64,000 nt of DNA, taken from positions 2,764,501-2,828,500 of the forward strand of contig JAMJFZ010001657.1 in the NCBI GenBank assembly GCA_026225945.1, read 5' to 3'. The position numbers and the translations under genes are program-made. The stretch is from Cricetomys ansorgei (taxonomy: Eukaryota; Chordata; Mammalia; Rodentia; Nesomyidae). Shown here in pieces: positions 20,884 through 31,221 of this stretch (positions are counted from its first letter, which is position 1; each line of letters starts with the position of its first letter). Below the pieces are notes generated by a model, which worked only from the letters and a program-made list of their open reading frames with translations, made no database searches and had not been told where the DNA came from.

Positions 20884-21177
20884 CTCCCTCTCTTGTCTTA
20901 GTGACGAGCTTCTAAATCAAAGCATAATCAGGAGCGGGGACAATTACTTTACCATGGAGAAAGTTGGCAGACACAGGCTTCCTCAAGGCTCAGGAGAGGA
21001 GTAATCATGCAGATATGGCAAATCTCTTGATGGGAGATGACTGGGGGAGCATCGTGCTCGATGGTCCTCTTGTGGAAGTCCATTCCTGTTCAGTGACCGA
21101 AGAACATCAGCTGAACGTGACTAGAGGGATGCTCTCCAATACAGACCCCACCCTGTTCTTCAAAAAACTCTTAAGGT
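20884..21177. other. unclassified; 74-codon open frame
   Basis: An open frame 20964-21188 (begins MADTGFLKAQERSNH) ends next to an L1 3' end. It has no recognisable domain and is followed by a donor-like 'gaag|gtaaga'. Most likely degraded L1 or chance. Confidence 0.25.
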
Positions 21178-21512
21178 CACGAAGGTAAGAAAGGGTTGAA
21201 AAACTGTCCTCCAGAAGAGGAGACCAGGGAGATATGGTGAGTGATTTCAAAGCACAGCCCTAGACTGGATTTGGGGACTGAAAAGGAACATTAATGGAGA
21301 AATTAGTACAATCCACAGAGGGTCTACAGTTTAATTAACTGTATTGTGCCAGTGTTGATTTCTTGCTCTTGATAAATGTGTCACAGTTGTGCTGTATGGC
21401 GTTACCATTTGGGGAGGGTAGGCAGAGCATATACAAGGACTCCACCAACTCTCTTTGAAACATTTTTGTAAATCCAAAAATCATTGCAAAATAAAATATT
21501 TAGTGAAAAATC
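21178..21512 (+). mobile_element. L1ME/L1MC 3' end
   Basis: 'gaggagaccagggagatatgg', 'ctagactggatttgggga', 'gtctacagtttaattaactgtattgtgccagtgttgatttc', 'gttaccatttggggagggtaggcagagcatatac', 'caaaaatcattgcaaaataaaatattta' reproduces the old L1 3' UTR including its AATAAA. Confidence 0.8.
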
Positions 21513-21631
21513 TAAATAGTTTTCCTAATCAACCCAATGATAACCCTGATGACTCATTTTCCACTAGCGAAGGCGCTGTAATTTCAGGGTTCTGAGTTCA
21601 TCAGAAAACCATTTATTTGCTCGCTTTTTTT

Positions 21632-21715
21632 ATTTATTATAGTGCTGGGGATCAAACACAGAGCCTCACACATGTTAGGCAAAAGATCATCTACCCCTGA
21701 TCATCAAATGTTTAA
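21632..21715 (-). mobile_element. ID-like SINE fragment
   Basis: 'atagtgctggggatcaaacacagagcctcacacatgttaggcaaaagatcatctacccctg' is an antisense ID head. Confidence 0.65.
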
Positions 21716-21974
21716 GGTGGGCTTTCAAAACTATTCACAAAATGATGTTAACTACTCCAAAATATCTCTACCTCTGGGCAATCGGCTTAGGAATGCACAG
21801 AGCTGAACGGTACTAACGGTCTACCTCATAACGAAGGGGCTCAGTGTTCTTACCTCCTGGACCAGAATGTGAACAAGGTCCTGTGACTTGGCTGTTGCAG
21901 AGAGGGCCCCAGCAGGGCTTCAGAAACGTCTGCACTGGAGCTAAAGAGTCAAACTACAAGTTAGTTTGTTTCAA

Positions 21975-22262
21975 ATTTTTTTTTTTTTTTGAGGCAGAGT
22001 TTCTTTTGTGAGTGTGTCTGTGTATGTTCACAAAAAGGTCAAAGGAGGGGTGTCCAGTGTCTTCTATAGCTCTCCACCTTACTCCTTGGAGACAGGGTCT
22101 CTCACTGAATCTAGATATCACCATTTTCCCTCCAGTCTGTGGCCAGCAAGCTTCAGCAAGCCTCCAGTCTCCATCCCACTAGCCCCAGGGTCATAGGTAC
22201 TCACAGCTTTTCACATGGGTGCTGGGACCCAGACTCAAGTGCTCTTACCTACAGCCCATAGA
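21975..22262 (-). mobile_element. B4-type composite SINE
   Basis: T14 (tail complement), 'tggagacagggtctctcactgaatctag', '..gccagcaagcttcagcaagcc', 'cacatgggtgctgggacccagactcaagtgctcttacc' fit an antisense B4/B3 composite. Internal order is partly scrambled. Confidence 0.55.
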
Positions 22263-22486
22263 GTCTCACCATACTGCACACACTGGGCTTGTATTCCTGG
22301 ACTCTGGCGATCTTTCTCCAAGGTGTTGTACCAGCACACGTGGTTTACTATAATTACAGTTTTATGATTTTGGAAAGTTAGAGCTCAGATTTGGCAGACA
22401 CGACAAGCTGATGTCAGAATAGTAAGATAACAGCACACAGGGCAGGTACACTGTCCCTTTAATCTTCACATCGCTACACTGGCCAT

Positions 22487-22690
22487 TTGCCATACCAAGC
22501 AGGGGCTGGAGAGATGGCTTGGTGGTCAAGAGCATGCACTAGGGTCTGGGTTCGACTCTGGACCCATGTCACGTGGTTCAAAAGCACCTATAACTCCAGC
22601 TCCAGGGGATCTGAAATGCTCTTCTGCACACATACTCACATATCACACATACATGTAAATAAAAATAAATCTTAAAAAAGACTTGCCATA
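22487..22690 (+). mobile_element. B2 SINE with probable 8-bp target duplication
   Basis: B2 body 22501-22682: 'ggggctggagagatggcttggtggtcaagagcatgcac', 'ctgggttcgactctggaccc', '..ataaaaataaatcttaaaaaag'. TTGCCATA is found at 22487-22494 and 22683-22690; six extra bases lie between the left copy and the body. Confidence 0.9.
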
Positions 22691-22703
22691 GACATTGTAG
22701 TGC

Positions 22704-22894
22704 ACGATTTATGAATTTTATTTTGTTTTGTTTTGTTTTGTTTTTTGTTTTTCAAGACCAAACTCTGGCTGTCCTGGAACTCACTCTGTAGACCAGGCTG
22801 GCCTCAAACTCACAGAGACCCACCTGCCTCTGCCTCTCAAGCGCTGGGACTAAAGACGTGCACCACCACCACCCAGCACAATTTCTGAATTTTA
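22704..22894 (-). mobile_element. B1 SINE with 17-bp target duplication
   Basis: Antisense B1 22721-22877 with a (TTTTG)n tail complement, then '..ctctggctgtcctggaactcactctgtagaccaggctggcctcaaactcacagagacccacctgcc..'. Flanks 22704-22720 and 22878-22894 match at 15 of 17 bases (core TGAATTTTA). Confidence 0.95.
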
Positions 22895-22924
22895 TATTAT
22901 TTCTTTTTCAAATTAAAATTTTAA

Positions 22925-23091
22925 GTCCAGTGTGGTGGTGCATGCCTTTAATTCCAGCATTTAGAAGTCAGAGGCAGGCAAATCTCGTAGTTGAAGGCCA
23001 GCTTGGTCTACATTTAGAGTTCCAGAACAGCCTGGCCTACATAGTGAGCTCCAGGTCAGCCAGAACTACATTGTCAGACTTTGTCTCGTTT
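22925..23091 (+). mobile_element. B1 SINE with internal tandem duplication
   Basis: Sense B1 'cagtgtggtggtgcatgcctttaattccagc..', but the 'ccagc[ct]tggtctac..agagttcca' module occurs twice (about 23000-23028 and 23031-23058). Other B1 copies here have it once. Confidence 0.85.
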
Positions 23092-23139
23092 ATTTTTATT
23101 ACATCATATTTTTATGTGCATACCTGTCTGTGTGTATGT

Positions 23140-23227
23140 GAGTGGGTGCGTCTCTTCTGGCTTCTGTGGGATCCTGCACAAATGTGGTGCACATAAACTC
23201 ACATATCACACACATACACATAAAAAT
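23140..23227 (+). mobile_element. B3/B2 3' remnant
   Basis: 'tcttctggcttctgtgggatcctgcacaaatgtggtgcacataaactcacat..acacataaaaata' is the B3 3' end; the head is missing. Its A-rich tail runs straight into the purine tract at 23228. Confidence 0.65.
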
Positions 23228-23402
23228 AAGAAAGAAGGAAAGAAGGAAAGGAAGAAAGAAAGAAAGAAAGAAAGAAAAGAAAGAGAGAAAGAAAGAAAGA
23301 AAGAAAGAGAGGGAGGGAGGGAGGGAGGGAGGGAGGGAGGAAGGAAGGAAGGAAGGAAGGAAGGAAGGAAGGAAGGAAAGAAGGAAGGAAGGAAGGAAAA
23401 GA
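23228..23402. repeat. 175-nt unbroken polypurine tract
   Basis: Every base from 23228 to 23402 is A or G: (GAAA)n, then (GGGA)n at about 23310-23339, then (GGAA)n. Lys/Glu/Arg-rich frames across it are artefacts. Mirror-repeat purine tracts of this size can form triplex (H-DNA) structures. Confidence 0.98.
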
Positions 23403-24158
23403 TTAGGCCCGTGTTATTATTTTTCTAGTGGCAATTCAATTCCAAAACATTGTCATACTAACAAAAATGATATCCACTATCAAATTATCAAGGGTGTATT
23501 TTATGTTTTCATGCCAGGTCTTTGAAGACTGGCTTATTTTTCCCTTAGCGTGCAGGTGCATCTTAAATCAGAGAAGCCACAGTTCTGACGTTTGGTCACC
23601 TGTGAGCTGGATCTCACGGTTACAAGCACAATTCTCCAGCCTGCCTTCTTCCTCTCTTTCACCCTCCAGGTTTCTGCTTCAATTTCATGTGAGCTGCCTG
23701 GAAACAGGACGTGTGAGAGCCCCCCTGAGTAATTAAGACACGCTGGTGAGTCGTGTGAACTCTCACCTTCATCTTGGAGCTTTGTCAGCTTCTTTGTGCC
23801 TGTTTTCAAGCACCAGCGTTTCTGTCTTGGGCTTAATTTTCAGTACCAACTACCAAGTGCAACAGACAAGAACCGACACTCTGGCTCATTCAACCATTTT
23901 CAGCCTGGAATGGGCACACAGCCTACCTTCCAAGTTATGGCAAGCGACAGTTTTACCACATGGCTTGCCAAACGTTGGCTTGGCCTATGTTATCTATTTT
24001 CGCACAGCTTGCCCCTCAACTGTCAAATTGCCATTGTGTACTCCTGGCTCCATGATGGAAGTCCACACTTCAAACTAGCAGTTTCGGATTAAGGATAATG
24101 CTAGTTGCAGAAACAGCTACACCCTAGCTTTTCATGGTGTCACACAACAGATTAGACC
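23403..24158. other. unique sequence, no feature recognised
   Basis: Overlapping plus and minus frames of 91-110 codons at 23534-24092 show no recognisable protein and no clear splice architecture. Confidence 0.4.
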
Positions 24159-24231
24159 TTTTTTTTTTTTTTTTTTTTTGTTCTGTAACAATCTAGTTCT
24201 GTTTAATGGATCTGCAACCCCCCACCCCCAC

Positions 24232-24289
<58 letters not shown>
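24159..24289. repeat. T21 run and (CA)n microsatellite
   Basis: T21 at 24159-24179 and an essentially pure CA run at about 24233-24289, separated by unique sequence. Confidence 0.95.
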
Positions 24290-24290
<1 letters not shown>

Positions 24291-24386
24291 CACATGTGCC
24301 CCAGAGCCTCTGAATCTCCCTGTTCCATTCAGTGGACAGAATGGAGAATGTAGAGGAAATAAAAGCTCATACAAAGCCTTGACCCT

Positions 24387-24540
24387 GAGGGCTGGGGCGG
24401 CAGGGGGTGGCACCAGCTCGAGGACCCGAGTTTGGATCCCCAGGGCCCACTTGAAAAACCAGATGGGTGCTGGTGACCACCGTGATGGAGGTGGGAGGAG
24501 GAGACAGGGAGGATCCCTAAGACTTGATGGCCACTTAAAA
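24387..24540 (+). mobile_element. degraded B4-type SINE
   Basis: 'gctggggcggcagggggtggc..', 'gaggacccgagtttggatccccagggcccactt', then a worn B1-like part 'ccagatgggtgctggtgaccac..gaggagacagggaggatccct'. Order matches sense B4. Confidence 0.5.
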
Positions 24541-25493
24541 ATGATAAGAGAATGCTGAATTCAGAGGAAGCTCGTGTCCTAAAATACAAGGTGGAGGGCA
24601 TTAGAGGAAGACAGCAACATCAACCTCTGGTCTCTTCATGCGTGCGCCCAACGGGACTCCTAAGCACAGATCCCCTCCCGTCAGCCTGGGCCTCGGACAT
24701 CACATTGGTCAGAGCACAGTCCCCTAGCCACACAAGCAGGAGGGAGGCCAGAAAGAGACTCAGTAGCTGTTCTACAAACAGTCCTACCATGGCATTAATA
24801 AGAGTAAGACTGGCCTTGACTTTCCTCCTGTATGTCTTCCTTCCCTGGGGTTTGATAGTAGGTTTAGACTAGGTTATGCTGTTGATAAACGTATATAAAT
24901 CCAGTTGTACTTCTTTTCCCTTTCTTCAAGGTTTTTTTGGTAAGACTAAAATTCATCCATTCCTTAAACAATTGCTGGATTCTTTTATTGATACTATCTG
25001 ACTGTTTCTTCTGGAAAGATCCTTTCTTCCTCTCAATTCAGTTACAAGTCACGGGATACTTCCCTTTTCCTCCGTATCGGTTTGGTAGGCTCCACTTTCT
25101 TCAGGAAATCAGTTTGTTTCGATGCGGCTTTTAAGCTTAGCGGGCTTCTTAACAGTGCATCCCTCACGCTATCGTTCTGCTGCTGTGGCGCCAGACATTG
25201 CATTGTGTTCTTTTTGCTTCTATTTGTTCACCCTTTTCTTAGGAAGCTACTCCAGGGTGTGTTCCAGCAAAGTGAAAGGGTAAGCCGGAAAAGAGGCAAA
25301 CATACAAACAACGGATTCTAATCCCGACATCTCTAGAAGGACAGACAGGCCCTCTGGTATACGCAGCCAGCTCCTTAAAAATACGCCACACTTTATGTGA
25401 ACTCACACCTCGCATGGACAGCTTTTCTCCTCTGGTTTCTAATTTCCTTTCCTCTTTAATGACAGAGCAGGAGAGTCCCCAGACAGCTGTGCG
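24541..25493. other. unique sequence, no feature recognised
   Basis: About 950 bases with no recognised repeat. The T-rich part at 24800-25250 could hide old L1 complement, but no motif was convincing. Confidence 0.3.
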
Positions 25494-25590
25494 GCCCCAG
25501 TGAGACGGCTCCGTGGGTGAAGCACTAGCTGTCCAACATGGACGACCTGAGTTGGGTTACTGAAATCCACATGTGAAAGGAGAGAAGAAG
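25494..25590 (+). mobile_element. B2/B4-head fragment
   Basis: 'ccccagtgagacggctccgtgggtgaagcactagctgtccaac..gacgacctgagttgggttactgaaatccacatg' is a diverged tRNA-like SINE head with no 3' half. Confidence 0.5.
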
Positions 25591-26378
25591 AGGAGTAGGG
25601 ATCTTTTTTCAGGAAAAGAAAAGGGGTAGGGGGGAGGTGGAACCACGGAACAGAGTATAATAAAAGGTTGGAAAAATTAGATAATGGGATGGCAGACAGT
25701 TAAGTAAAAAAAGGAAAGGAAATTAGAACCTAGAAGAGAAAAACTGTCCAGGAAATGTATGCGTTAACATAAAGTGTGGCATATTTTTTTTAAGGCGCCG
25801 ACTGTGCATAACAACAGAAGACCTGTCTGTCCGTCTAGAGACGCCCTCTGTCAAGTGCCTCAGAGTTAAGAGACTGGATCCTGGGGGAAACAGAAGTCAT
25901 TCCAACACACCAGTGGCCCAGCGTGGGATTTGCATAGACCAGCAGTGAAATTCTTCTTACATGAGTTTCTACTTGTAGAGTGAGTGTATGAGTTAGAAAG
26001 GGTTGAAGGGCGGGGGTGAGACTCAATAAGCCTTGAAACTATAAACAAGTAGGAATGTAGCTAGCGTCATTGCGTGCATCCTGGTCCCCCCTTCCTTTCG
26101 GGGGGTGGCTGCCAATCTGGGCATGCACATTTATAATTAATAAACCGTCATATTGCCCCTTGGGAAAAATCACATCTGTTAAAAGCCTGTCAGTCTGTTT
26201 CTCTGCTCCCATCTGCTTCAGTTCCCTCAGAGCCCTTGAGCTTCTCGCCCATTTGTGCATAAACCTTCTTCGGCGTGGGGCTCAGCCACTGATAGTTTCT
26301 TTGCATTACTGTTTATCAGATCTCCTCAAAATCTCTTCGCATTGGAGGGAGAGAGAAAGCACGCATCCCTCTTTTGAG
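25591..26378. other. unique sequence, no feature recognised
   Basis: Purine-rich 25570-25740, otherwise unremarkable. No repeat or exon recognised. Confidence 0.35.
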
Positions 26379-26572
26379 GGACTGGAGAGATGACTCAGGG
26401 GTTAAGAGCACATGCTGCTCTTGCAGAAGACCCAGATTTGGTTGCCAGCACCCACACTGAGTGGACTAGCAACTCTAATTCCAGATCCAAGGGATCTGGC
26501 GCCCTCTTCTGGCTCTTCAGACACCTGTACTCACATGCACACACACATATAATTTAAAATAAAAAGATATTA
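26379..26572 (+). mobile_element. B2 SINE
   Basis: 'ggactggagagatgactcaggggttaagagcacatgctgctcttgcagaagacccagatttggttgccagcacccac', 'ctggcgccctcttctggctc', 'ttaaaataaaaa'. Full length, sense. Confidence 0.92.
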
Positions 26573-26597
26573 TCTTGAGACCAAAGGGTCTCCTGAT

Positions 26598-26808
26598 AGG
26601 TTTTTATTAATATTTAATTTTATGTGTTTGGGTGTTTTGCCTACAGGTATGTCTGCCTGTGCATCATGTGCATGCCTGATGCCCCAGAAGGATCTCTTTG
26701 GACTGGAGTTATGGATGGTTGTGAGCCTCTATGTGGGTGCATGAATTGATCCTGGGTCCTCTGCAAGAGAAGCCAATGATATTCACTACTGAGCCATCTC
26801 TCCAGCAC
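26598..26808 (-). mobile_element. B3 SINE
   Basis: 'aattttatgtgtttgggtgttttgcctacaggtatgtctgcctgtgcatcatgtgcatgcctgatgcccc', 'ggagttatggatggttgtgagcc', 'cactactgagccatctctccagc'. Full length, antisense; it faces the B2 just upstream. Confidence 0.92.
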
Positions 26809-27805
26809 TCCTGAAAGATTTTTAGATTATGATTTTTCCCTTGATTATGAAAGTAATGCACACTCCTTGCAGAAACAGACTGAAGCGGAGAAAATGTGTA
26901 GTGGCTGTCAGCTTTTGGGAAAACATAGTGCTCTGAAAACACTGGCTAAAACCTCTCAGTGCCTGAGCAGCCGGGACTGAGAAAGGAAAAACACGCAGAA
27001 TGTGTTTCTCCTTGTTTGCTGTTTGAGAGACAAGGATCAGTTTCGCTGTATGATTTTTCCCAAATGGAGCAATGAGGTCTAACCAGAGTGTGTATGCCAT
27101 TGCTGGCATACTTACCATCTCATTTTCTGTACCATCTTGCCTACCCTCACTTCTGCCACTGAACATCCCATCAGTCACCTGGGACCCGCCATGTGCTGCT
27201 TCTTCATGCAGTGAGATCATTCTGCTGTTTAATTTGGAACCGTTAATGACTTAAGGATCCATGGGGAAAGAGTACCACACTGATGCTGGACCAGCCGGTG
27301 CCACTCAATGCTCCCAGTATGCAGGAGCAAAGGAATGCTGCAAAGCCATTTTGAGCCAGGTTCCTAAACACCAGATGTCATGGGGGGGGGGGGAGGGTGC
27401 TCCTGCACCCCTTGAAAGTTGAATGAACTGAACTCAAACTCCCTTCCGAAGACAGGGGTGCTAAGCTTCCTTCCACTGTCCATTTTAATTTCCTTGCCCT
27501 GTCTCGGAGATTGCACCTACGCTCATCATTCACACAAGTGCAGTCACTCATATGCAGGCATAGGGGGCTTGGTTTTTCCTGCTCCTGCAGGACTCTTGGG
27601 AGTTACTGCCCCCTTTCACCAGACTGCAAGTCTTCAAGGTCCCAATGGATTCCTAAGTTTCTTGCCTTGAATTATCCTTCACTACTAAAAATCAGAATTC
27701 CTCTGGGTAGTCACAGCACCCCATTGCTTGGTCAGAAATGAATCTAGGTGCTGTCAGGAGGTATTTTGTAGGCCTGGCTGACATTCAGCATCAGCTGACT
27801 GTACT
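26809..27805. other. mostly unique; possible L1 trace and G12 run
   Basis: 26816-26880 ('gattatgaaagtaatgcacactccttgcagaaa') faintly resembles old L1 3' complement. G12 lies at 27382-27393. No gene recognised. Confidence 0.3.
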
Positions 27806-27885
27806 TATTCATGGTGCTGAGGACCAAACCTAGGGCTTCATGCGTGTTAGGTAAATGATCTATCATAGAGCTACAGACATGACTC
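27806..27885 (-). mobile_element. ID-like SINE fragment
   Basis: 'ggtgctgaggaccaaacctagggcttcatgcgtgttaggtaaatgatctatcatagagctac' is an antisense ID/B4 end. Confidence 0.65.
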
Positions 27886-27993
27886 TACAGTCAGCTGACT
27901 TTAAGGTCCTTGATAATGGACAGACCTCCCCAACCAGTTGAAGGTCCTAAGAGCAAAACTGAGAAAAAGACACTGCCTCAGTAGAAAGTATCC

Positions 27994-28216
27994 AGGGCTG
28001 GAGAGACGGTTCAGTGGCTAAGAGCACCAACCGCTCTTCCAGAGTACCCAGCTTCAATTCCCAGTGCTCACATGATGGCTCACAACTGTCTGTAACTCCA
28101 GGCCCAGGGGATCCAATGCTCTCTTATGGCCTCTGTGTGCACTGCATACATGTGGTGCACAGATATACATTCAGGCAAACACTAATATACACAAAATAAA
28201 AATAAATAAAATCTAA
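27994..28216 (+). mobile_element. B2 SINE
   Basis: 'gggctggagagacggttcagtggctaagagcaccaaccgctcttccagagtacccagcttcaattcccagtgctcacatgatggctcacaactg..', 'tggtgcacagatatac', 'aaaataaaaataaataaaatct'. Full length, sense. Confidence 0.95.
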
Positions 28217-28539
28217 AGAGTCGGGGAAGAAATGAGTCCATCCCTAGCTGAGCTTCCAGACTGCTGGCCTGTTTTCTGGATTTCAGACATGCTAGCCACA
28301 CAATCAAATGAGCCAGTTTCTTAAGTAAACCTCACCACGCCCATGTATCTATACACATATAACACATATATTAATATATCTTAGTGATTCTCTGTGTGTG
28401 CGTGTATGTATGTATATGTGGGTTGTGTGTGTGTGCATCTCCTATTGGATCTGTTTTCCTCAAAAACCTGATACACCCTGTATACGTTTTAGTTACACAA
28501 ATAAAGCATGTTTATTTTAGAAAATTAAAAATTACAAGT
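28217..28539. other. AT/TG-rich spacer
   Basis: Contains a loose TG/TATG run (28392-28436) and AT-rich sequence. No gene or clear repeat family. Confidence 0.4.
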
Positions 28540-28668
28540 AAGGAGCTGGAGAGGCACTTCCAGAGGACCTGAGTTTGGTTCCTAGCACCCACAGCAGGTG
28601 GCTCCATGCTCTCTCCAGTCTCTGCAGGCCCCTGAACACACTTACACATACACTAAAAAAGCAAATCT
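28540..28668 (+). mobile_element. B2 SINE, internally deleted
   Basis: 'gagctggagaggcacttccagaggacctgagtttggttcctagcacccacagcaggtggctcc' lacks the usual 'ctcagtggttaagagcactggctgct' segment of the head. The 3' end is shortened too. Confidence 0.8.
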
Positions 28669-28768
28669 TTTTTTTTTCAACACTTTTATTACTTGAGTTT
28701 TAAATAATGTATCTTAATCACAACCTCTTCCCATTCCTTCCAGGTCCACCCTCCCACCCATGTGACCT
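28669..28768 (-). mobile_element. rodent L1 (Lx-like) 3' UTR fragment
   Basis: 'acttttattacttgagttttaaataatgtatcttaatcacaacctcttcccattccttccaggtccaccctccc' resembles the complement of the rodent L1 3' UTR ('..ttttgatcatattcaccccc..cagatccaccc'), with T8 as the tail complement. Confidence 0.45.
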
Positions 28769-28826
28769 AAGAAAAAAGAAAGAAAGAAAGGAAGGGAAAA
28801 AGAAAGGAAAGAAAGAAAGAAAGAAA

Positions 28827-28898
<72 letters not shown>

Positions 28899-28920
28899 AA
28901 AAAGGAAAGAAAGAAAAAGG
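28769..28920. repeat. 152-nt unbroken polypurine (GAAA)n tract
   Basis: All A/G from 28769 to 28920, mostly GAAA. The Lys- and Phe/Ser-rich frames in all registers are artefacts. Confidence 0.98.
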
Positions 28921-29060
28921 CAAACCTGTGTGGTTGGAGCACGGATCACGGGCATGTTCATGGTTTTTGGTGGTGGTAGGCAGCTCAGATCATGAAATCA
29001 ACCTGGCCTATATTAGCCCAAGATTAAGCATGACAAAGTTCAACTTGAAGATGGGCTTCA
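28921..29060. other. short unique segment before minisatellite
   Basis: No family recognised. It leads without a gap into degenerate 19-bp units from 29061. Confidence 0.35.
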
Positions 29061-29431
29061 TTGCCCAAATATGCAGGGACTTGGACATCATGCAGGACAT
29101 CTCTCATGTGCCCAGTCAACCTGCAGGCACCATGGTATTCCACAGGCATCTGGTCATCCTGTAGGCACCTGGATGTTGTGCAGGCACCCAGCCATCCCAC
29201 AGGCACCATGGCATCCCACAGGTACCCAGTCATCTTACAGGCATCTGGTCATCCTGTAGGCACCTGGACATCCTACAGGCACCCAGCCATCTCACAGGCA
29301 CCATGGCATCCCACAGGTACCCAGTCATCTTACAGGCACCTGGGCATCCTGTAGGTACCTGGACATCCTACAGGCACCCAGCCATCCCACAGGCACTATG
29401 GCATACCACAGGCACCTGAGCATCCTGTAGG
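29061..29431. repeat. 19-bp minisatellite in 95-bp higher-order repeats
   Basis: Seventeen contiguous 19-bp units run from 29109 to 29431, preceded by degenerate ones from 29061. Consensus is roughly CACCTGGACATCCTACAGG. Five variant types recur in fixed order, giving a 95-bp super-unit at 29166-29260 and 29261-29355, then a shortened copy 29356-29431 lacking one unit. Frames through it (up to 97 codons) are by-products of the repeat. Confidence 0.95.
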
Positions 29432-29459
29432 TACCCCGAAAAAAGTAAATTAAAAAAAA

Positions 29460-29830
29460 CCAGGAGTGTTTATTTTTTTAAATCACAAATGAAATAAAAG
29501 AAAAATCTTAGAGCAAGTTCACTATCATAAAAATAATTACTATTAACTTTCCAAAAGGTATGTGTAGATACACATATTTCAAAATTTTTATACATTTTTA
29601 TAAGTAGATGTTCCATGTATGTTATGAATAGCTATATCAATAGGTATAGACCATAATTTTCAATGGCTGCTGAACATTGCTTTTGGGAGCTATCTCATGG
29701 TTTCTTTAATCCTTCTCTTTCTATTGGAAGACTCCATTATTTGTATTTTTGCTACTACAAACAACACTGTATAGAACATCTTCACTCACATCAGTTGTGA
29801 GTATGCCTACTGTTTATCAAGGACACATCC
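29460..29830 (-). mobile_element. old L1 3'-end fragment
   Basis: 'agaccataattttcaatggctgctgaacattgc', 'actccattatttgtatttttgctactacaaacaacactgtatagaacatcttcactcacatc' resembles the complement of old L1M 3' sequence. AT-rich and diverged. Confidence 0.5.
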
Positions 29831-29872
29831 TCCTGGCATCCCTCTTATAGCCTCACACTTAGACACACACAG

Positions 29873-30113
29873 AGAGGATGTTTTAGGGGCTGGAGGGATG
29901 GCTCAGCACTCAAGAGCACTTTGCTGCTCTTGCAGAGAACCTGGGTTCAGTTCCCAACACCCACATCAGGTAGCTTACAACCAACGACCACCTGTAACTC
30001 CAGTCCAGTGCCCTCTTCTGGATTCTTCAGGCACTGCATGCATGTGCTACATATACACACAGGCAGATACACAGATACATATAAAACAAATCTTTTGAAA
30101 AAGAGGATGCTTT
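29873..30113 (+). mobile_element. B2 SINE with target duplication
   Basis: Body 29886-30101: 'ggggctggagggatggctcagcactcaagagcac..ttgcagagaacctgggttcagttcccaacacccacatcagg', 'agtgccctcttctggattc', 'aaaacaaatctttt'. Flanks 29873-29884 and 30102-30113 agree at 11 of 12 bases (AGAGGATG + T/C + TTT). Confidence 0.95.
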
Positions 30114-30510
30114 CCACAAAATTATTACTTCTACGGCTGTCAACCTCTTTGAATGAGATTTGTGGCTTGTTAATGGTAGAAAGACCTTAAGGCCCGTGTT
30201 GAATTTCCTTTCTTCCTAGCTAAACAAAAGTCACAGGCGAGGAGCTGATTTTTCTAACAGGACACAGTCGGTTGATAACCCAGGAAGGCCTGATTGGGAA
30301 GAATCGAGAAGAAAATTCACAAGATGCAAGGATTCTATCTGCTTCATGCTGATTTTTTTCCCCCTGAAAAGTTCTATATTTTTATCCAGGCCATATCCTT
30401 CAGCTTGTCAAAGGCCAAAATTCAACATCTTGTCAATGCCCACCCCACATACATTTTGCCTTATGAAGTTGACCCAGCCATGGATGAAAGACAAACCCTG
30501 GAGACTTCAA
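30114..30510. other. unique sequence, no feature recognised
   Basis: No repeat recognised. A plus frame 30294-30614 runs into the TG repeat and has no domain resemblance. Confidence 0.35.
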
Positions 30511-30512
<2 letters not shown>

Positions 30513-30545
<33 letters not shown>

Positions 30546-30553
30546 GTATGTGT
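30513..30553. repeat. (TG)n microsatellite
   Basis: A nearly pure TG run with one TTG/TATG interruption at the 3' end. Confidence 0.95.
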
Positions 30554-31079
30554 ATGTTTGACCTTTGGACAAGAGGTGTTGCCACTAAAGCAATATTTAG
30601 AGAAACTGAACTAAAAAACAGTAGTGATCATTCACAGAAATAGAATGACATTTTATTTGAGCAAAGATTTGGCATTACACACTGCAGCCATTTCTTCCAG
30701 GCTGGACCTGATCTTCATTATATTGAATAAGACGGCTGTGATTGCCCCTCCCCAGGAGACTGAGACTGTTAGCATTCTCTCACAGAGAGAGGAGTAAGAA
30801 GGAAAAGGGAGGAAGAAGAAGGAAGAAGGGAGGAGGGAGGGGAAAGGAGGTGTAGGCTCACAGGGTACATGACACTCATGAAGCCTTCTGGAGAGCCCCA
30901 AGATTGCCTCAGGTGGGGTTTCTCTGTGGCAACTTGCCCCATAATTCTGCCAGGGGGACTTTTCAATGATGCAGCCACCCAAGAGTCACCCACACTCCTG
31001 TAAGTAGCCCCAGTAAACTGGACTTGGGTGGAATCCTCTCTTTGATCTGATTCTGTTTTCTTTGTCTGAAGTAAATAAA
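30554..31079. other. unique sequence with GA-rich patch
   Basis: Purine-rich 30782-30850. No gene recognised; minus frames here are fed by the purine bias. Confidence 0.35.
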
Positions 31080-31221
31080 CCCTTCCTCCTTCCCCTCCTC
31101 CTCCTCCATCTTCTTCTCCTCCTCTTCCTCCCCCTCCTCTTCCTCCTTTTCTTCTTCCTCCTCCTCCTCTTCCTCCTCCTCCTCCTCCTCCTTCTCTTCC
31201 TTCTCCTCCTCCTCTTTTTTT
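31080..31221. repeat. polypyrimidine (TCC)n tract
   Basis: All C/T from 31080 to 31221 except one A at 31108; unbroken over 31109-31221 (113 nt). It merges with the T7 tail complement of the adjacent antisense B1. Glu/Arg-rich minus frames are artefacts. Confidence 0.97.

Noticed and set aside
21853..21942. Minus-strand open segment with GTAAGA donor
   Set aside because: A 30-codon open stretch with a weak acceptor is expected by chance in a window this size.
23081..23525. Lys/Arg/Glu-rich proteins
   Set aside because: Translations of the polypurine tract.
28707..28979. Lys-rich and Phe/Ser-rich proteins on opposite strands
   Set aside because: Translations of the (GAAA)n tract.
29061..29354. 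97-codon periodic protein
   Set aside because: Frame of the 19-bp minisatellite. Three units give 19 codons, so periodicity is automatic.
29061..29431. CRISPR-like array
   Set aside because: Units are contiguous with no unique spacers and the genome is mammalian; it is a minisatellite.
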